The translations under genes were made by a program, and so were the position numbers. Shown one piece after another: positions 51,310-61,247 of a stretch of DNA of 64,000 nt; within the stretch, counting starts at the first letter, position 1, and every line of letters begins with the position of its first letter. The DNA is taken from assembly GCF_023821985.2 (NCBI RefSeq), contig NZ_CP098805.1, positions 5,881,001 through 5,945,000 on the forward strand, read 5' to 3'. The notes below the pieces were generated by a model. That model worked only from the letters and a program-made list of their open reading frames with translations. It searched no databases and was not told where the DNA came from. This DNA is from Dyadobacter chenhuakuii. Lineage in GTDB: Bacteria; Bacteroidota; Bacteroidia; Cytophagales; Spirosomataceae.

Positions 51310-54072
51310 ATGGATAAATACACATATATAGCAAATTCCGACGGCGCTTACATAGAGGAATTGTACAATTCCTATAAGCAGAATCCAGCTTCAGTAGACG
51401 AAGGCTGGCAGAAATTTTTTGAAGGCTTTGACTTCTCACAAAAGTATCCTGTCAACGGCAACGGCCATGCGAACGGCGCTGCTAATGGCAAGGAAGCAGC
51501 CACAATTTCGAAAACCGATCCCTCCCGTATCCGCAAGGAAATGGAAGTTGTTCACCTAATCCGTGGATTCCGGTCAAGAGGCCACTTACTGGCAACTACC
51601 AACCCCATTCAAAAACGCAAGGATCGTCAGCCTCAGTTAGATATCGCTGATTTTAATCTTGGGAATGAAGATTTGGACACGGTTTTTGAAGCAGGCGTTG
51701 AGCTTTTCGGTCGTCCGGCATCACTGCGTGAAATCGTCGATTCGCTTAAAACGATTTATACAAGAAACATTGGTTTCGAATATTTATACATCCGTGACCG
51801 CGAGCAAAAAAGCTGGTTGCGCAAGAAAATTGAGAAGGAAGCATTGAATATGAGTTTCTCGATTGATGAGAAAAAACATATTCTTTCAAAGCTGAACGAG
51901 GCGGTTGTTTTTGAGAATTTCCTTCACACAAAATATTTAGGTCAAAAGCGTTTTTCTCTGGAAGGTGGCGAAACTACCATCCCTGCATTGGACGCGATGA
52001 TCAACAAGGCTGCTGAAATGGGCGTTGTAGAAGTGATGATTGGGATGGCACACCGTGGCCGTCTGAACGTGCTTGCCAACGTGATGCAGAAAACTTACGG
52101 GCAGATCTTCAACGAGTTTGAAGGTAACTTGCCGGACCAGGTCTGGGGAGACGGCGACGTGAAATACCACATGGGTTTTGCAAGCCAGATCACAACCAAG
52201 AATGGTGAAAAAGTACACTTGAAACTGGCGCCTAACCCTTCTCACCTTGAAGCGGTTAACCCGGTTGTTGAAGGTTATATCCGGGCACGTGCCGACGGCA
52301 TGTACGACAGTGATTACGACCGCGTTCTGCCGGTTCTGATTCATGGTGATGCAGCGGTTGCCGGTCAGGGGATTGTCTATGAAGTGACCCAAATGTCTGC
52401 CTTAAATGGCTACTACACAGGTGGGACCATTCACTTTGTGATCAATAACCAGGTTGGTTTTACAACAGACTTCATTGACGCAAGGTCCAGCATTTACTGT
52501 ACAGACATTGCAAAGATTGTGGATGCGCCTGTTTTACACGTAAATGGGGATGATCCTGAGGCAGTTGTATTTTGTATGCGACTGGCTGTGGAGTATCGTC
52601 AGACCTTTAATAAGGACATTTTCATTGATATGGTTTGCTATCGTCGTCATGGTCACAACGAGGCGGACGAACCGAAATTTACGCAGCCGGTTCTTTATAA
52701 ATCCATTGAGAATCACCAGAATCCACGGGAGATTTATCAAAAAACGCTCTCAGATCGCGGCGATATAGACGCGCAGCTGGCAGCTAACATGGACAAAGAG
52801 TTCAAGCAGCTTTTGCAGGAGCGTTTGGATATGGTAAAGCAAAAAGCATTGCCATATATCATGCCGAAACTGGAACAGGAATGGCACACATTGCGCAAAT
52901 CGAGGCCGGAGGATTTTGAAAAATCGCCTGAAACCGGTGTTCCATTGGAAACATTGGAAAAAATCGGGAAAGCATTAATCAGCACGCCTGAGAATTTCAG
53001 CCGTCTGAAACAGATCGATAAGTTGCTCAAAGATCGTGAGCAAATGATTTTTGATAAAAAAGAAGTAAACTGGGCAACAGCCGAATTGCTTGCTTACGGT
53101 TCGATTCTTACTGAAGGGAACATTGTCAGATTAAGCGGCCAGGATGTGCAGCGCGGAACATTCTCTCACCGTCATGCGGTGCTTAGGGACGTGGAAACGA
53201 ATGCAGCTTACAATAGTTTACAGCATATTCAGGAAGGTCAGGGGCCGTTCATGATCTATAACTCGCTGCTATCAGAATACGGCGTTTTAGGTTTTGAATT
53301 TGGTTATTCCATGGCAAACCCTAATGCATTGGTGATCTGGGAAGCACAGTTTGGTGACTTTGCAAATGGTACGCAGGTGATCATCGACCAGTTTGTTACT
53401 TCAAGTGAAACGAAATGGGATCGCTGGACAGGGTTGGTAATGCTGCTGCCTCATGGATATGAAGGCCAGGGACCGGAGCACTCCAATGCAAGGCCGGAGC
53501 GTTATTTGCAGCTTTCTGCTAATTACAACCTGATTGTAGCAAACGTAACAACGCCTGCAAACTTCTTCCACCTGATGCGCAGGCAGTTGAAATTCCCGTT
53601 CCGCAAGCCTTTGGTAGTAATGTCGCCAAAATCGATGCTGAGACATCCACTGTGCGTTTCGCCGATCGAAAGCCTGGTCAACGGCTCGTTCCAGGAAACG
53701 ATAGGAGACACTTTTGCAGATCCGAAAAAGGTGAAAAAAGTGTTGCTGTGCACAGGAAAGCTTTATTATGAGCTTTACGAAAAACAGCAGACAGACAAGC
53801 GCGACGATGTTGCTATTATCCGTCTTGAACAAATGCATCCGTTCCCGCAGACGCAGATTGATGCACATTTGGCACAATATACCAATGCAAAAGTATATTG
53901 GGTGCAGGAAGAACCTTTCAATATGGGTGGCTGGACATTCATGCTGAGAATGTACAAAGGCGCAAATCCATTGCAGGTAATCGCCCGCGAATCAAGCGCT
54001 TCTCCTTCGACCGGTTTCTCGAAAATACACGCGAAAGAGCAGGCAGAGATTATTAGCAGAGCTTTTGAATGA
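51310..54072 (+). CDS. sucA: 2-oxoglutarate dehydrogenase E1 component
   Basis: A 920-residue thiamine-diphosphate enzyme: YIEELYNSYKQNPASVDEGWQKFF at the start, GMAHRGRLNVLANV, the GDAAVAGQGIVYE thiamine-diphosphate motif, VCYRRHGHNEADEPKFTQP, and the C-terminal transketolase-like part (SLLSEYGVLGFEFGYS; LPHGYEGQGPEHSNARPERYLQL; VVMSPKSMLRHP). It decarboxylates 2-oxoglutarate and passes the succinyl group to E2. The ATG at 51310 is chosen over the GTG at 51307. sucB follows after 50 bp. Confidence 0.97.
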   Translation: MDKYTYIANSDGAYIEELYNSYKQNPASVDEGWQKFFEGFDFSQKYPVNGNGHANGAANGKEAATISKTDPSRIRKEMEVVHLIRGFRSRGHLLATTNPIQKRKDRQPQLDIADFNLGNEDLDTVFEAGVELFGRPASLREIVDSLKTIYTRNIGFEYLYIRDREQKSWLRKKIEKEALNMSFSIDEKKHILSKLNEAVVFENFLHTKYLGQKRFSLEGGETTIPALDAMINKAAEMGVVEVMIGMAHRGRLNVLANVMQKTYGQIFNEFEGNLPDQVWGDGDVKYHMGFASQITTKNGEKVHLKLAPNPSHLEAVNPVVEGYIRARADGMYDSDYDRVLPVLIHGDAAVAGQGIVYEVTQMSALNGYYTGGTIHFVINNQVGFTTDFIDARSSIYCTDIAKIVDAPVLHVNGDDPEAVVFCMRLAVEYRQTFNKDIFIDMVCYRRHGHNEADEPKFTQPVLYKSIENHQNPREIYQKTLSDRGDIDAQLAANMDKEFKQLLQERLDMVKQKALPYIMPKLEQEWHTLRKSRPEDFEKSPETGVPLETLEKIGKALISTPENFSRLKQIDKLLKDREQMIFDKKEVNWATAELLAYGSILTEGNIVRLSGQDVQRGTFSHRHAVLRDVETNAAYNSLQHIQEGQGPFMIYNSLLSEYGVLGFEFGYSMANPNALVIWEAQFGDFANGTQVIIDQFVTSSETKWDRWTGLVMLLPHGYEGQGPEHSNARPERYLQLSANYNLIVANVTTPANFFHLMRRQLKFPFRKPLVVMSPKSMLRHPLCVSPIESLVNGSFQETIGDTFADPKKVKKVLLCTGKLYYELYEKQQTDKRDDVAIIRLEQMHPFPQTQIDAHLAQYTNAKVYWVQEEPFNMGGWTFMLRMYKGANPLQVIARESSASPSTGFSKIHAKEQAEIISRAFE

Positions 54073-54122
54073 TATTCCTATAAAATTTAGACACTTAGTT
54101 CGATAACAAGATTGCACATAAA

Positions 54123-55757
54123 ATGGCTGAAATTGAGATAAAAGTACCGCCCGTTGGCGAGTCCATTACAGAGGTTACAATAGGGAATTGGTTCAAAAAT
54201 GATGGCGATTTTGTGAAAATGGATGAGGTCATTTGTGGACTTGATTCGGATAAAGCGACATTTGAACTGACAGCAGAAGCAGAAGGCACCCTGCACATTA
54301 AAGCGCAGGAAGGCGATACGCTGAACATTGGCGACCTGATTGCAACCATCGATTCAGCCGCGAACGGTGCATCGAAAGATACTGCTCCGAAACAGGAAGC
54401 TGCCCCTGCTGCCAATGCCGCTGCACCAGCTGCGTCCGCTGCTGAGCAACCGGCTGCCGATAAAATTGAAGACAAAGCAGGTGAACCCGCCGCTGTTGCG
54501 CCAGCACAAGCTGCTGCCGCTCCTGCCGGAGGTGGTAAAACATATGAAATGAAAGTTCCGGCAGTAGGAGAGTCTATTACGGAGGTTACCATTGCTTCAT
54601 GGAGCAAAAAAGACGGTGATCACGTAGAAGTTGACGAGATCCTATGCGAACTGGAATCGGATAAAGCAACATTTGAATTACCGGCAGAAGCAGCAGGAAC
54701 GTTGCGGATTGTTGGAAAAGAAGGTGAAACATTGTCCATTGGTGCGATCATCTGCACCATCGAGCCGGGAGCCGGCGGAGCACAGGCATCCGCAGGATCT
54801 TCTCAACAAGCCGCTGCACCAGCCGCGGAGACAGGCGGATCAGATAAAGCATATAGCGAAAAACACGCATCACCTGTTGCTGCGAAAATTTTAGCTGAAA
54901 GAGGAATCGATCCGAAAGACGTGAATGGTTCAGGATCAGGCGGACGCATTATGAAAGACGATGCATTAAAAGCAGGCAGCAAACCCGCTGAAACTCCTGC
55001 ACCGTCACAATCAGCTGCTCCGAAACCTGCCGCACCTGCTGCAGCGCCAGCCGGAGCAAGAGGTCAGCGTCGTGAGAAAATGTCTTCACTGCGTAAGACG
55101 ATCGCACGCAGATTGGTTGCTGTGAAAAATGAAACGGCCATGCTTACCACGTTCAACGAGGTGGATATGAAGCCGGTTATGGACGTACGTTCGAAATTCA
55201 AAGATAAATTCAAAGAGAAGCATGAAGTTGGTTTAGGCTTTATGTCATTCTTTGTGAAAGCAGTAACCGTTGCGTTGAAAGACTTCCCGGTTATTAATGC
55301 CTATATGGACGGCGATGAGCTGGTTTACAATGATTATGCAGACATTTCGGTGGCAGTTTCTACGCCTCGCGGCTTGGTTGTGCCTGTGATCCGCAATGCT
55401 GAAACATTGTCATTCGCAGCAGTTGAAAAAGAAATCGTTCGCTTGGCCGTTCGCGCCCGGGATGGAAAACTTGGACTGGATGAAATGTCCGGTGGAACAT
55501 TCACGATCACCAACGGAGGAACATTCGGTTCGATGCTTTCAACACCGATCATCAATGCACCGCAATCAGCGATTCTGGGAATGCACAACATTGTTGAACG
55601 CGCAGTTGTGGTGGACGGTCAGATCGTTATCCGTCCTATTATGTACGTGGCACTTTCTTATGACCACCGCACCATTGACGGTAAAGATTCTGTAAGCTTC
55701 CTGGTTCGCGTGAAGCAGCTTCTGGAAGATCCAATGAGATTATTACTGGATATGTAA
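54123..55757 (+). CDS. sucB: dihydrolipoyllysine succinyltransferase (E2), two lipoyl domains
   Basis: A 544-residue E2 protein. Two lipoyl domains are visible, each with the D-K-A lipoylation site ([28 protein letters not shown]) near residues 43 and 182, separated by Ala/Pro-rich linkers. A peripheral-subunit-binding domain follows ([21 protein letters not shown]) and then the catalytic domain ([44 protein letters not shown] with the catalytic His and Asp). Many bacterial SucB proteins have one lipoyl domain, so two is a point of interest. It follows sucA and ends at a strong terminator. Confidence 0.96.
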   Translation: MAEIEIKVPPVGESITEVTIGNWFKNDGDFVKMDEVICGLDSDKATFELTAEAEGTLHIKAQEGDTLNIGDLIATIDSAANGASKDTAPKQEAAPAANAAAPAASAAEQPAADKIEDKAGEPAAVAPAQAAAAPAGGGKTYEMKVPAVGESITEVTIASWSKKDGDHVEVDEILCELESDKATFELPAEAAGTLRIVGKEGETLSIGAIICTIEPGAGGAQASAGSSQQAAAPAAETGGSDKAYSEKHASPVAAKILAERGIDPKDVNGSGSGGRIMKDDALKAGSKPAETPAPSQSAAPKPAAPAAAPAGARGQRREKMSSLRKTIARRLVAVKNETAMLTTFNEVDMKPVMDVRSKFKDKFKEKHEVGLGFMSFFVKAVTVALKDFPVINAYMDGDELVYNDYADISVAVSTPRGLVVPVIRNAETLSFAAVEKEIVRLAVRARDGKLGLDEMSGGTFTITNGGTFGSMLSTPIINAPQSAILGMHNIVERAVVVDGQIVIRPIMYVALSYDHRTIDGKDSVSFLVRVKQLLEDPMRLLLDM

Positions 55758-55783
55758 TTCAAGCATTGCATTATAAATGACGA

Positions 55784-55813
55784 AGAGAGCCTGGGCAACT
55801 GGGCTCTCTTTTT
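55784..55813 (+). terminator. rho-independent terminator after sucB
   Basis: AGAGAGCC (55784-55791) pairs with GGCTCTCT (55802-55809) over a short loop, followed by TTTTG. It ends the sucAB unit 26 bp after the sucB stop. Confidence 0.88.
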
Positions 55814-55852
55814 GTTTTCAGAAGAAATTGAGAATCAACATTACAAGCATAT

Positions 55853-56182
55853 TTAGTTAATTAACTTCTCATTATTCTTATGCCGGTCCTTATCCCGTTC
55901 CGTTTTCTTCGCCATGTTTTTTTCAAAAGCCTCGGTCAGGTTAATGCCTGTTTGATTAGCAAGGCATATCAGCACCCACATTACATCCGCCATTTCATCG
56001 CCCAGGTCTTTGCCCAAATCCGATTTCTTGAAGGACTGATCTCCATATGTCCTGGCCATAATGCGGGCAAGTTCTCCTACTTCTTCCGTCAGGATCGCCA
56101 TATTAGTCAATTCAGAAAAATAACGGACGCCATAGGTTTTGATCCAGTTGTCAACTTGGGCTTGGGCTTCTTGGATGGTCAT
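55853..56182 (-). CDS. MazG-like nucleotide pyrophosphohydrolase
   Basis: A 109-residue protein of the MazG/dUTPase-like helical family: LTEEVGELARIMARTYGDQ with the E-x-x-E metal pair, then LGDEMADVMWVLICLANQTGINL with the second D-E-x-x-D type site. Such small enzymes hydrolyse non-canonical NTPs. It is on the minus strand, 87 bp after dtd in the same orientation, in a region with several GAGTGAAT-like short repeats between them. Confidence 0.87.
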   Translation of the reverse strand: MTIQEAQAQVDNWIKTYGVRYFSELTNMAILTEEVGELARIMARTYGDQSFKKSDLGKDLGDEMADVMWVLICLANQTGINLTEAFEKNMAKKTERDKDRHKNNEKLIN

Positions 56183-56269
56183 GGGGTTAATGAGTGAATT
56201 TTGAATGAGTGAATGTTTGAGTGATATGATATTTGATTCTGACGATGTGATGGGAGATTGCCTTTTATC

Positions 56270-56722
56270 TCAAATCCTGTTTTTTGAATCTATGATGATG
56301 GTTACTGGCCCGTCATTGAGCAATGCAACTTTCATATCGGCACCGAAGATTCCGCGTTGGATGGGTTTTTCTAATTCTTTTTCCAGGAAGGTGATCATTC
56401 CTTCGTAAAGTGGGGTTGCTATTTCGGGCTTGGCTGCTTCGATGAAGGAGGGCCGGTTTCCCTTTTTTGTGCTCGCATGCAGCGTGAACTGGCTGATCAG
56501 CAGAATGTCCCCGTCCACAGCTTTGAGGTCAAGGTTCATCTTATCATCACTATCTCCAAACACGCGCAGACCAACAATTTTCCTGCCCAACCACTCAATA
56601 TCTTCCTGACTATCAAGATGTGTAATGCCCAATAAAACCAGAAAGCCCTTTTGTATTTCCCCTTCAACTTTCCCTTCAATTGTAACAGAAGCGCTGCTTA
56701 CGCGCTGGACTACTGCGATCAT
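56270..56722 (-). CDS. dtd: D-aminoacyl-tRNA deacylase
   Basis: A 150-residue Dtd: MIAVVQRVSSASVTIEGKVE at the start, GFLVLLGITHLDSQEDI, KIVGLRVFGDSDDKMN, ISQFTLHASTKKGNRPSFIEAAKP (the S-Q-F-T-L segment and Gly/Pro-containing part that recognises D-amino acids) and ADMKVALLNDGPVTIIIDS. It removes D-amino acids from tRNA. Likely first gene before the MazG-like gene. Confidence 0.95.
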   Translation of the reverse strand: MIAVVQRVSSASVTIEGKVEGEIQKGFLVLLGITHLDSQEDIEWLGRKIVGLRVFGDSDDKMNLDLKAVDGDILLISQFTLHASTKKGNRPSFIEAAKPEIATPLYEGMITFLEKELEKPIQRGIFGADMKVALLNDGPVTIIIDSKNRI

Positions 56723-56747
56723 TTGTATTAAGTATTTAAGAATGCAG

Positions 56748-56755
56748 CAAAGTTA
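56748..56755 (-). promoter_or_regulatory. -7 promoter element (TAACTTTG)
   Basis: On the minus strand this reads TAACTTTG, an exact TAnnTTTG match 26 bp before the dtd start codon. Confidence 0.45.
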
Positions 56756-56802
56756 GCGCACTTGAACGAACGATTGTACATTGCAGCACGAACTCGTTTT
56801 AT

Positions 56803-57285
56803 TTGTTCGGTTTTGTTGAAAGGAAACACACATTATCACGATACATTAATCATCAGCATTACGTATTTAAATACGGAGGTAAGAAGAATACATTTTCATT
56901 TATTAGCCTTGGAAAGCGTGGCCGAATTAAGAAAGTTGTCCAATTCAGGCTTATTGACGACAACGTTTATAACCTGGGTTTCGGAGATTATTCTGAGGAG
57001 TTCGATACATTAGATGATCAGGTTGTTACAGATAACGGGGATATGGAAAAAGTCCTGGCAACCGTTATTGCAGTTATGGAGCACTTTTTGAAGAGAAATC
57101 CGGAAGTGCGAATTTTCCTGACAGGCAGTACACCATCAAGAACAAGATTATATCAAATCATAATCAGCAGCCACTATGACCACTTAGCTTTACATTTTGA
57201 AATATATGGCTTCCGGCAAGAGCAATGGCTGCCATTTCTGAAAAATGTAAATTATGAATCATTCCTCATTTTGAAATTGTTATAA
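56803..57285 (+). CDS. DUF6934 family protein
   Basis: A 160-residue soluble protein. The region from about residue 28 (NTFSFISLGKRGRIKKVVQFRL), then NVYNLGFGDYSEEFDTLDDQVVTDNGDMEKVLATVIAVMEHFLKR, and ILFLTGSTPSRTRLYQIII-like wording match the DUF6934 pattern I know from Bacteroidota. No ATG is available near the N-terminus; the start shown is a TTG and might be wrong. Its stop is 11 bp before a small partner gene. Function unknown; the family is often seen with such a short companion. Confidence 0.6.
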   Translation: MFGFVERKHTLSRYINHQHYVFKYGGKKNTFSFISLGKRGRIKKVVQFRLIDDNVYNLGFGDYSEEFDTLDDQVVTDNGDMEKVLATVIAVMEHFLKRNPEVRIFLTGSTPSRTRLYQIIISSHYDHLALHFEIYGFRQEQWLPFLKNVNYESFLILKLL

Positions 57286-57296
57286 CTTTACCCAAG

Positions 57297-57482
57297 ATGA
57301 AATCAACTATGAAAGTCAGATCGGTCTCTGAAAGCAATACGGAAGGTTCCTATGATGCCAGTCTCGATAGGTTGGAAGATAAAGATCTGTTTCCTGCCAA
57401 AACCGCAATTGCAAAAGCCACATTATCTAAGACCAGCCTTCCAGTGCGAAAAGGCAAGCTTTTGAATTCTCCTTCCAAATGA
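57297..57482 (+). CDS. small partner protein of DUF6934, 61 residues
   Basis: A short protein, [20 protein letters not shown] onwards, containing [19 protein letters not shown], a pattern I associate with small proteins next to DUF6934 genes. It is 11 bp after DUF6934 and 32 bp before the serine lyase start. It has no hydrophobic segment and is basic at its C-terminus. Whether it is an antitoxin or another partner is unknown. Confidence 0.55.
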   Translation: MKSTMKVRSVSESNTEGSYDASLDRLEDKDLFPAKTAIAKATLSKTSLPVRKGKLLNSPSK

Positions 57483-57514
57483 TCTCTTTTGAGATAGAGA
57501 GCCATACTTCCAAA

Positions 57515-58942
57515 ATGAAAGAGGAACGCATATCCGTTTTTGATATTTTTAAGATTGGGATTGGGCCTTCCAGTTCGCATACGATTGGGCCCTGGCGGGC
57601 GGCTCAGCAATTTTTGCAGGCTGTTCAGGCGAAGGATGCCTTGGACGAGGTGCGGGCGGTTAACATTCATCTTTATGGTTCACTGGCGAAAACGGGTAAG
57701 GGGCATGGGACGGATATTGCGGTGATCCTGGGTCTGAGCGGTTATGATCCGGTTACGGTGAAGACGGAACATATTGATGAGATCCTGGCTGAAATTGCCT
57801 CAAAGGAATGCATAGTGCTCCCCGGTGACTTACAGGTGGTTTTCTCTCCTAAAAAGAACATCATCTTCCATAAGAACGAGACACTTCCATTTCATCCCAA
57901 TGGCCTCACATTCATTGCAAACTGCGGAACCAAAGGCTTGATTGAAGAATCATACTACTCGGTAGGTGGCGGTTTCGTGATTCAGGAGGGCAAGGCCGGG
58001 GACGAGGTGAAGCCATGCGTGGATCTTCCTTACCCAATCGACCAGGCTGCGGACTTACTGAAATGGCATCATGCTTCACAAAAGCCGATTTGGGAGATTG
58101 TTTTAGAAAATGAAAAAGTTTGGAAAGACGAAAAGCTGGTCAGAAACGATTTAATGAATATCTGGCACGTGATGCAGCAAAGCATTTTTCATGGTTGCCA
58201 GACGAACGGTGTTTTGCCGGGTGGTTTGAATGTGCAGCGGCGGGCGGCAGCATTAAACGAGAAGCTATTGAAAGACTTTGTCTGCGCTGGCTGTGACGAC
58301 TGGATGGACGCGATCCGCCGGAGCGGTGCGGGGTTTAGCTATACATTGGATTGGGTAAGTTGCTTTGCCTTAGCAGTTAATGAAGAAAATGCATCATATA
58401 GCAGGGTTGTTACTGCGCCAACAAACGGGTCGGCAGGAGTGATTCCGGCGGTGATTCAGTATCATCTTACTTTTTGCGGAGGGACGGAGGAAGATGTGTT
58501 TCGGTTTTTACTGACAGCCGGTGAGATTGGGAGTATTTTTAAAAAAGGAGCCACACTTTCGGCAGCTATGGGCGGTTGTCAGGCTGAAATTGGCGTTTCT
58601 TCGGCTATGGCTGCTGCTGGATTGGCGCAGGTTTCCGGTGGCACGGTTGAACAATGTTTGATGGCTGCTGAAATTGCGATGGAGCATCATCTGGGCCTTA
58701 CTTGCGATCCTGTGGGCGGTTTGGTGCAGATTCCCTGCATCGAGCGGAATACAATGGGAGCGATTAAGGCGATTACGGCTTGTCAGCTGGCATTGCAAAG
58801 TAACCCGGACAATGCAAAAGTTTCGCTGGACAATGTGGTGCATACCATGTGGGAAACGGCACTGGATATGAATAATCGCTATAAAGAGACTTCGGAAGGC
58901 GGGTTAGCGGTGAATATCCCGATTAGTTTGAGTGAATGTTAA
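57515..58942 (+). CDS. sdaA: L-serine ammonia-lyase, single-chain Fe-S type
   Basis: A 475-residue enzyme with the beta and alpha parts in one chain: [24 protein letters not shown] at the start, the beta-domain strands ([19 protein letters not shown]-like), then [38 protein letters not shown] and [18 protein letters not shown], which carries two of the three cluster Cys residues. It turns L-serine into pyruvate and ammonia. The ATG at 57515 is chosen because it begins the conserved fold; an upstream ATG at 57479 adds 12 residues and overlaps the previous gene. Confidence 0.93.
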   Translation: MKEERISVFDIFKIGIGPSSSHTIGPWRAAQQFLQAVQAKDALDEVRAVNIHLYGSLAKTGKGHGTDIAVILGLSGYDPVTVKTEHIDEILAEIASKECIVLPGDLQVVFSPKKNIIFHKNETLPFHPNGLTFIANCGTKGLIEESYYSVGGGFVIQEGKAGDEVKPCVDLPYPIDQAADLLKWHHASQKPIWEIVLENEKVWKDEKLVRNDLMNIWHVMQQSIFHGCQTNGVLPGGLNVQRRAAALNEKLLKDFVCAGCDDWMDAIRRSGAGFSYTLDWVSCFALAVNEENASYSRVVTAPTNGSAGVIPAVIQYHLTFCGGTEEDVFRFLLTAGEIGSIFKKGATLSAAMGGCQAEIGVSSAMAAAGLAQVSGGTVEQCLMAAEIAMEHHLGLTCDPVGGLVQIPCIERNTMGAIKAITACQLALQSNPDNAKVSLDNVVHTMWETALDMNNRYKETSEGGLAVNIPISLSEC

Positions 58943-60291
58943 AGATTCAGCAGCAAATGTGCCAGCCCGAAATATACGCCATAGCCGATGAGGTCGTTGG
59001 CTGTGGTGATGAAGGGACCGGATGCTACTGCGGGGTTAATGCCTATTTTTTCAAGTAAAATCGGCGTCATGGTTCCCATAAACGAGGCGAGGAAAACGAC
59101 GGACATTAATGCTGCCGAAACGACCAATGCTAATTGTATATCGTTGCCAATCAAAAGATTAAAGCCGAAAACAATGGTGCTGATGATAATGCCATTGATA
59201 AATGCAACGGCAAACATTCTGATCAGTCGCTGCCCAACCGTTGTGTCCAAGCCGGTTTTATCAGCCAGACTTTGAAGAATAATAGAAGAGGTTTGAATGC
59301 CCACATTCCCGCCGGTGGATCCGATAATAGGAATGAATGCGGCCATAGCAGGGATAATTTTCAAATCTCCTTCAAAAAAACTGATAAACTTTGCGGCCAG
59401 GATCCCGCCCATCATGCCCACCAAGAGCCACGGTAAACGTGCTTTGGTCTGCTGCCAGATCGTATCGTCCTCTTCCACATCGCCCGTAATACCCGCCATC
59501 GCCAATGTGTCCGAGCTGGCTTGCTCTGTGATCACGTCGATCACGTCATCAATGGTGATCCGGCCCAAAAGTTTTCCCTGCACATTCACAACAGGCAGTG
59601 CGTCAAGGTCGTAACGCTGCATGAGCTCCGCTACTTCTTCGGCCGGGCGGTAAGTTTCCACGAAAATCACATCTTTGTCATACAGACTTTCAATGCGCGT
59701 ATTTTTATGTGCCAGAACGATTTTTTTCAGTGAAAGAAGGCCTAGCAGTTTGCCAAAATCATCCACAACGTAAACCGCATACACTTTCCCAACATCCTCT
59801 GCTTGCTTACGGAGCTCTTCAATACATTGGTTTACATTCCAATTGACATTGGCTTTTACCAACTCTTTCTGCATCAAACCACCGGCCACATCTTCGTCAT
59901 AGTGCAGCAGATCGAGGATAAAACGCGCTTGTTCGCGGTCTTCCAGCAAGGCAATCACTTCTTCGCGAACACGGATAGGCTGCTCGTTCAGCAAATCCAC
60001 CGCATCATCAGAATCGAAAAGATTGACAAAATGAGAGATTTCCTCTGACGTGAATGCTTTCAAAAACTCACGACGTTCATTCGGATCCATATCCGCCAGG
60101 ATTTCCGCCCCGCGTTCCACATTCAGCTGCGTGATCAGGAATTTGGCACTCTCTGTTTCCAGCTCTGACAAAAGACCGGTGATATCTGCCGGAAAAAGGC
60201 TCTCCGTTTCCCTTCTGATGGAAGCAGAATCCTGTTTTTCAATCAGTTCCAGAATGTGCTCTACGTAATCTTTGGTTAATTCAAACGTCAT
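58939..60291 (-). CDS. mgtE: magnesium transporter MgtE
   Basis: A 450-residue MgtE: N-terminal helical domain ([42 protein letters not shown]), a pair of CBS domains ([51 protein letters not shown]), then five hydrophobic helices with [22 protein letters not shown] and [25 protein letters not shown]. It imports magnesium, gated by cytosolic magnesium. It is 68 bp downstream of rsmA, a common pairing. Confidence 0.95.
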   Translation of the reverse strand: MTFELTKDYVEHILELIEKQDSASIRRETESLFPADITGLLSELETESAKFLITQLNVERGAEILADMDPNERREFLKAFTSEEISHFVNLFDSDDAVDLLNEQPIRVREEVIALLEDREQARFILDLLHYDEDVAGGLMQKELVKANVNWNVNQCIEELRKQAEDVGKVYAVYVVDDFGKLLGLLSLKKIVLAHKNTRIESLYDKDVIFVETYRPAEEVAELMQRYDLDALPVVNVQGKLLGRITIDDVIDVITEQASSDTLAMAGITGDVEEDDTIWQQTKARLPWLLVGMMGGILAAKFISFFEGDLKIIPAMAAFIPIIGSTGGNVGIQTSSIILQSLADKTGLDTTVGQRLIRMFAVAFINGIIISTIVFGFNLLIGNDIQLALVVSAALMSVVFLASFMGTMTPILLEKIGINPAVASGPFITTANDLIGYGVYFGLAHLLLNL

Positions 60292-60359
60292 TGGTCACTT
60301 AGCTTTTAGCAATTAGCAGAATGGCTCCTAGCTACATTATATACTATCAAAAGGCATTT

Positions 60360-61166
60360 TCAGATTTGCGGCTGCAAATCCTGGGCAAGTCTGGTCAGCT
60401 CCACGAACTGCGCCACGCTCAGCTGCTCCGCCCGTTTGGTCAGCAGTGGATTTTCAGGAAATTCACCGATGGGTTTCAATGCATTGCGAAGTGTTTTTCT
60501 TCTTTGATTAAAAGCCGTTTTCACAACTCTGAAAAACATTTTTTCATCACAATCCAATGCTGCGACCGCATTCCTACGCAAACGGATCACGCCGGACTGC
60601 ACTTTGGGAGGCGGATCAAATGCACCAGGAGGCACTGAAACCAGGTAATCTATATTATAAAATGCCTGCAATAGAACGCTTAATATACCATAATCCTTAT
60701 TTCCCGGAGGCGATGCAATGCGCATAGCCACTTCTTTTTGCAGCATACAAACGATCTCGGGGATCTGATCGCGGATTTGTAATGCACGGAAAAAAATCTG
60801 AGAGGAAATGTTGTAGGGAAAGTTGCCAATGATGGCGAAAGGCTCTGAAAAGTAATCGGCCGGATTGAATTTCAGAAAGTCGCCTTCGATGATCCTGGGC
60901 GTGAGGTCTTCGTAATATTTCTTCAAATAGGCAACAGATTCGGTGTCGATTTCAATCACGTGTGTGCTGAATGCATCTTTTGTGATCAGAAACTGGGTGA
61001 GGACGCCCATCCCGGGGCCAATCTCTAAAACCGTGCTGTAACCGTTATGTCCGGACAGTCCGTCAACGATCCGCTGAGCAATATTTAAGTCTTTCAGAAA
61101 GTGCTGGCCCAAATGCTTTTTGGCCCTTACTTTGGAATCGTCGCGCTTTTTATAATTTGTTTTCAC
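60360..61166 (-). CDS. rsmA: 16S rRNA dimethyladenosine transferase (KsgA/RsmA)
   Basis: A 268-residue Rsm[36 protein letters not shown] (SAM site), [25 protein letters not shown] and the catalytic motif [12 protein letters not shown] (N-F-P-Y), with [18 protein letters not shown] near the end. It dimethylates two adenines in the 3' end of 16S rRNA. The start is a GTG at 61166; no ATG lies before the conserved fold. A -7-like TAATTTTG sits only five bases upstream, hinting at a leaderless mRNA. Confidence 0.95.
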   Translation of the reverse strand: MKTNYKKRDDSKVRAKKHLGQHFLKDLNIAQRIVDGLSGHNGYSTVLEIGPGMGVLTQFLITKDAFSTHVIEIDTESVAYLKKYYEDLTPRIIEGDFLKFNPADYFSEPFAIIGNFPYNISSQIFFRALQIRDQIPEIVCMLQKEVAMRIASPPGNKDYGILSVLLQAFYNIDYLVSVPPGAFDPPPKVQSGVIRLRRNAVAALDCDEKMFFRVVKTAFNQRRKTLRNALKPIGEFPENPLLTKRAEQLSVAQFVELTRLAQDLQPQI

Positions 61167-61170
61167 GAAC

Positions 61171-61178
61171 CAAAATTA
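61171..61178 (-). promoter_or_regulatory. -7 promoter-like element before rsmA
   Basis: On the minus strand this reads TAATTTTG, an exact TAnnTTTG match ending five bases before the GTG start. If used, transcription would start at or about the start codon. No -33 TTG is seen, so a chance match is possible. Confidence 0.25.
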
Positions 61179-61247
61179 CGGCTTAATTCGTAGATTTATC
61201 GAATAAAGAATAGGAAGGAATCTTAAAAGTGCGATTATCAACTTACT

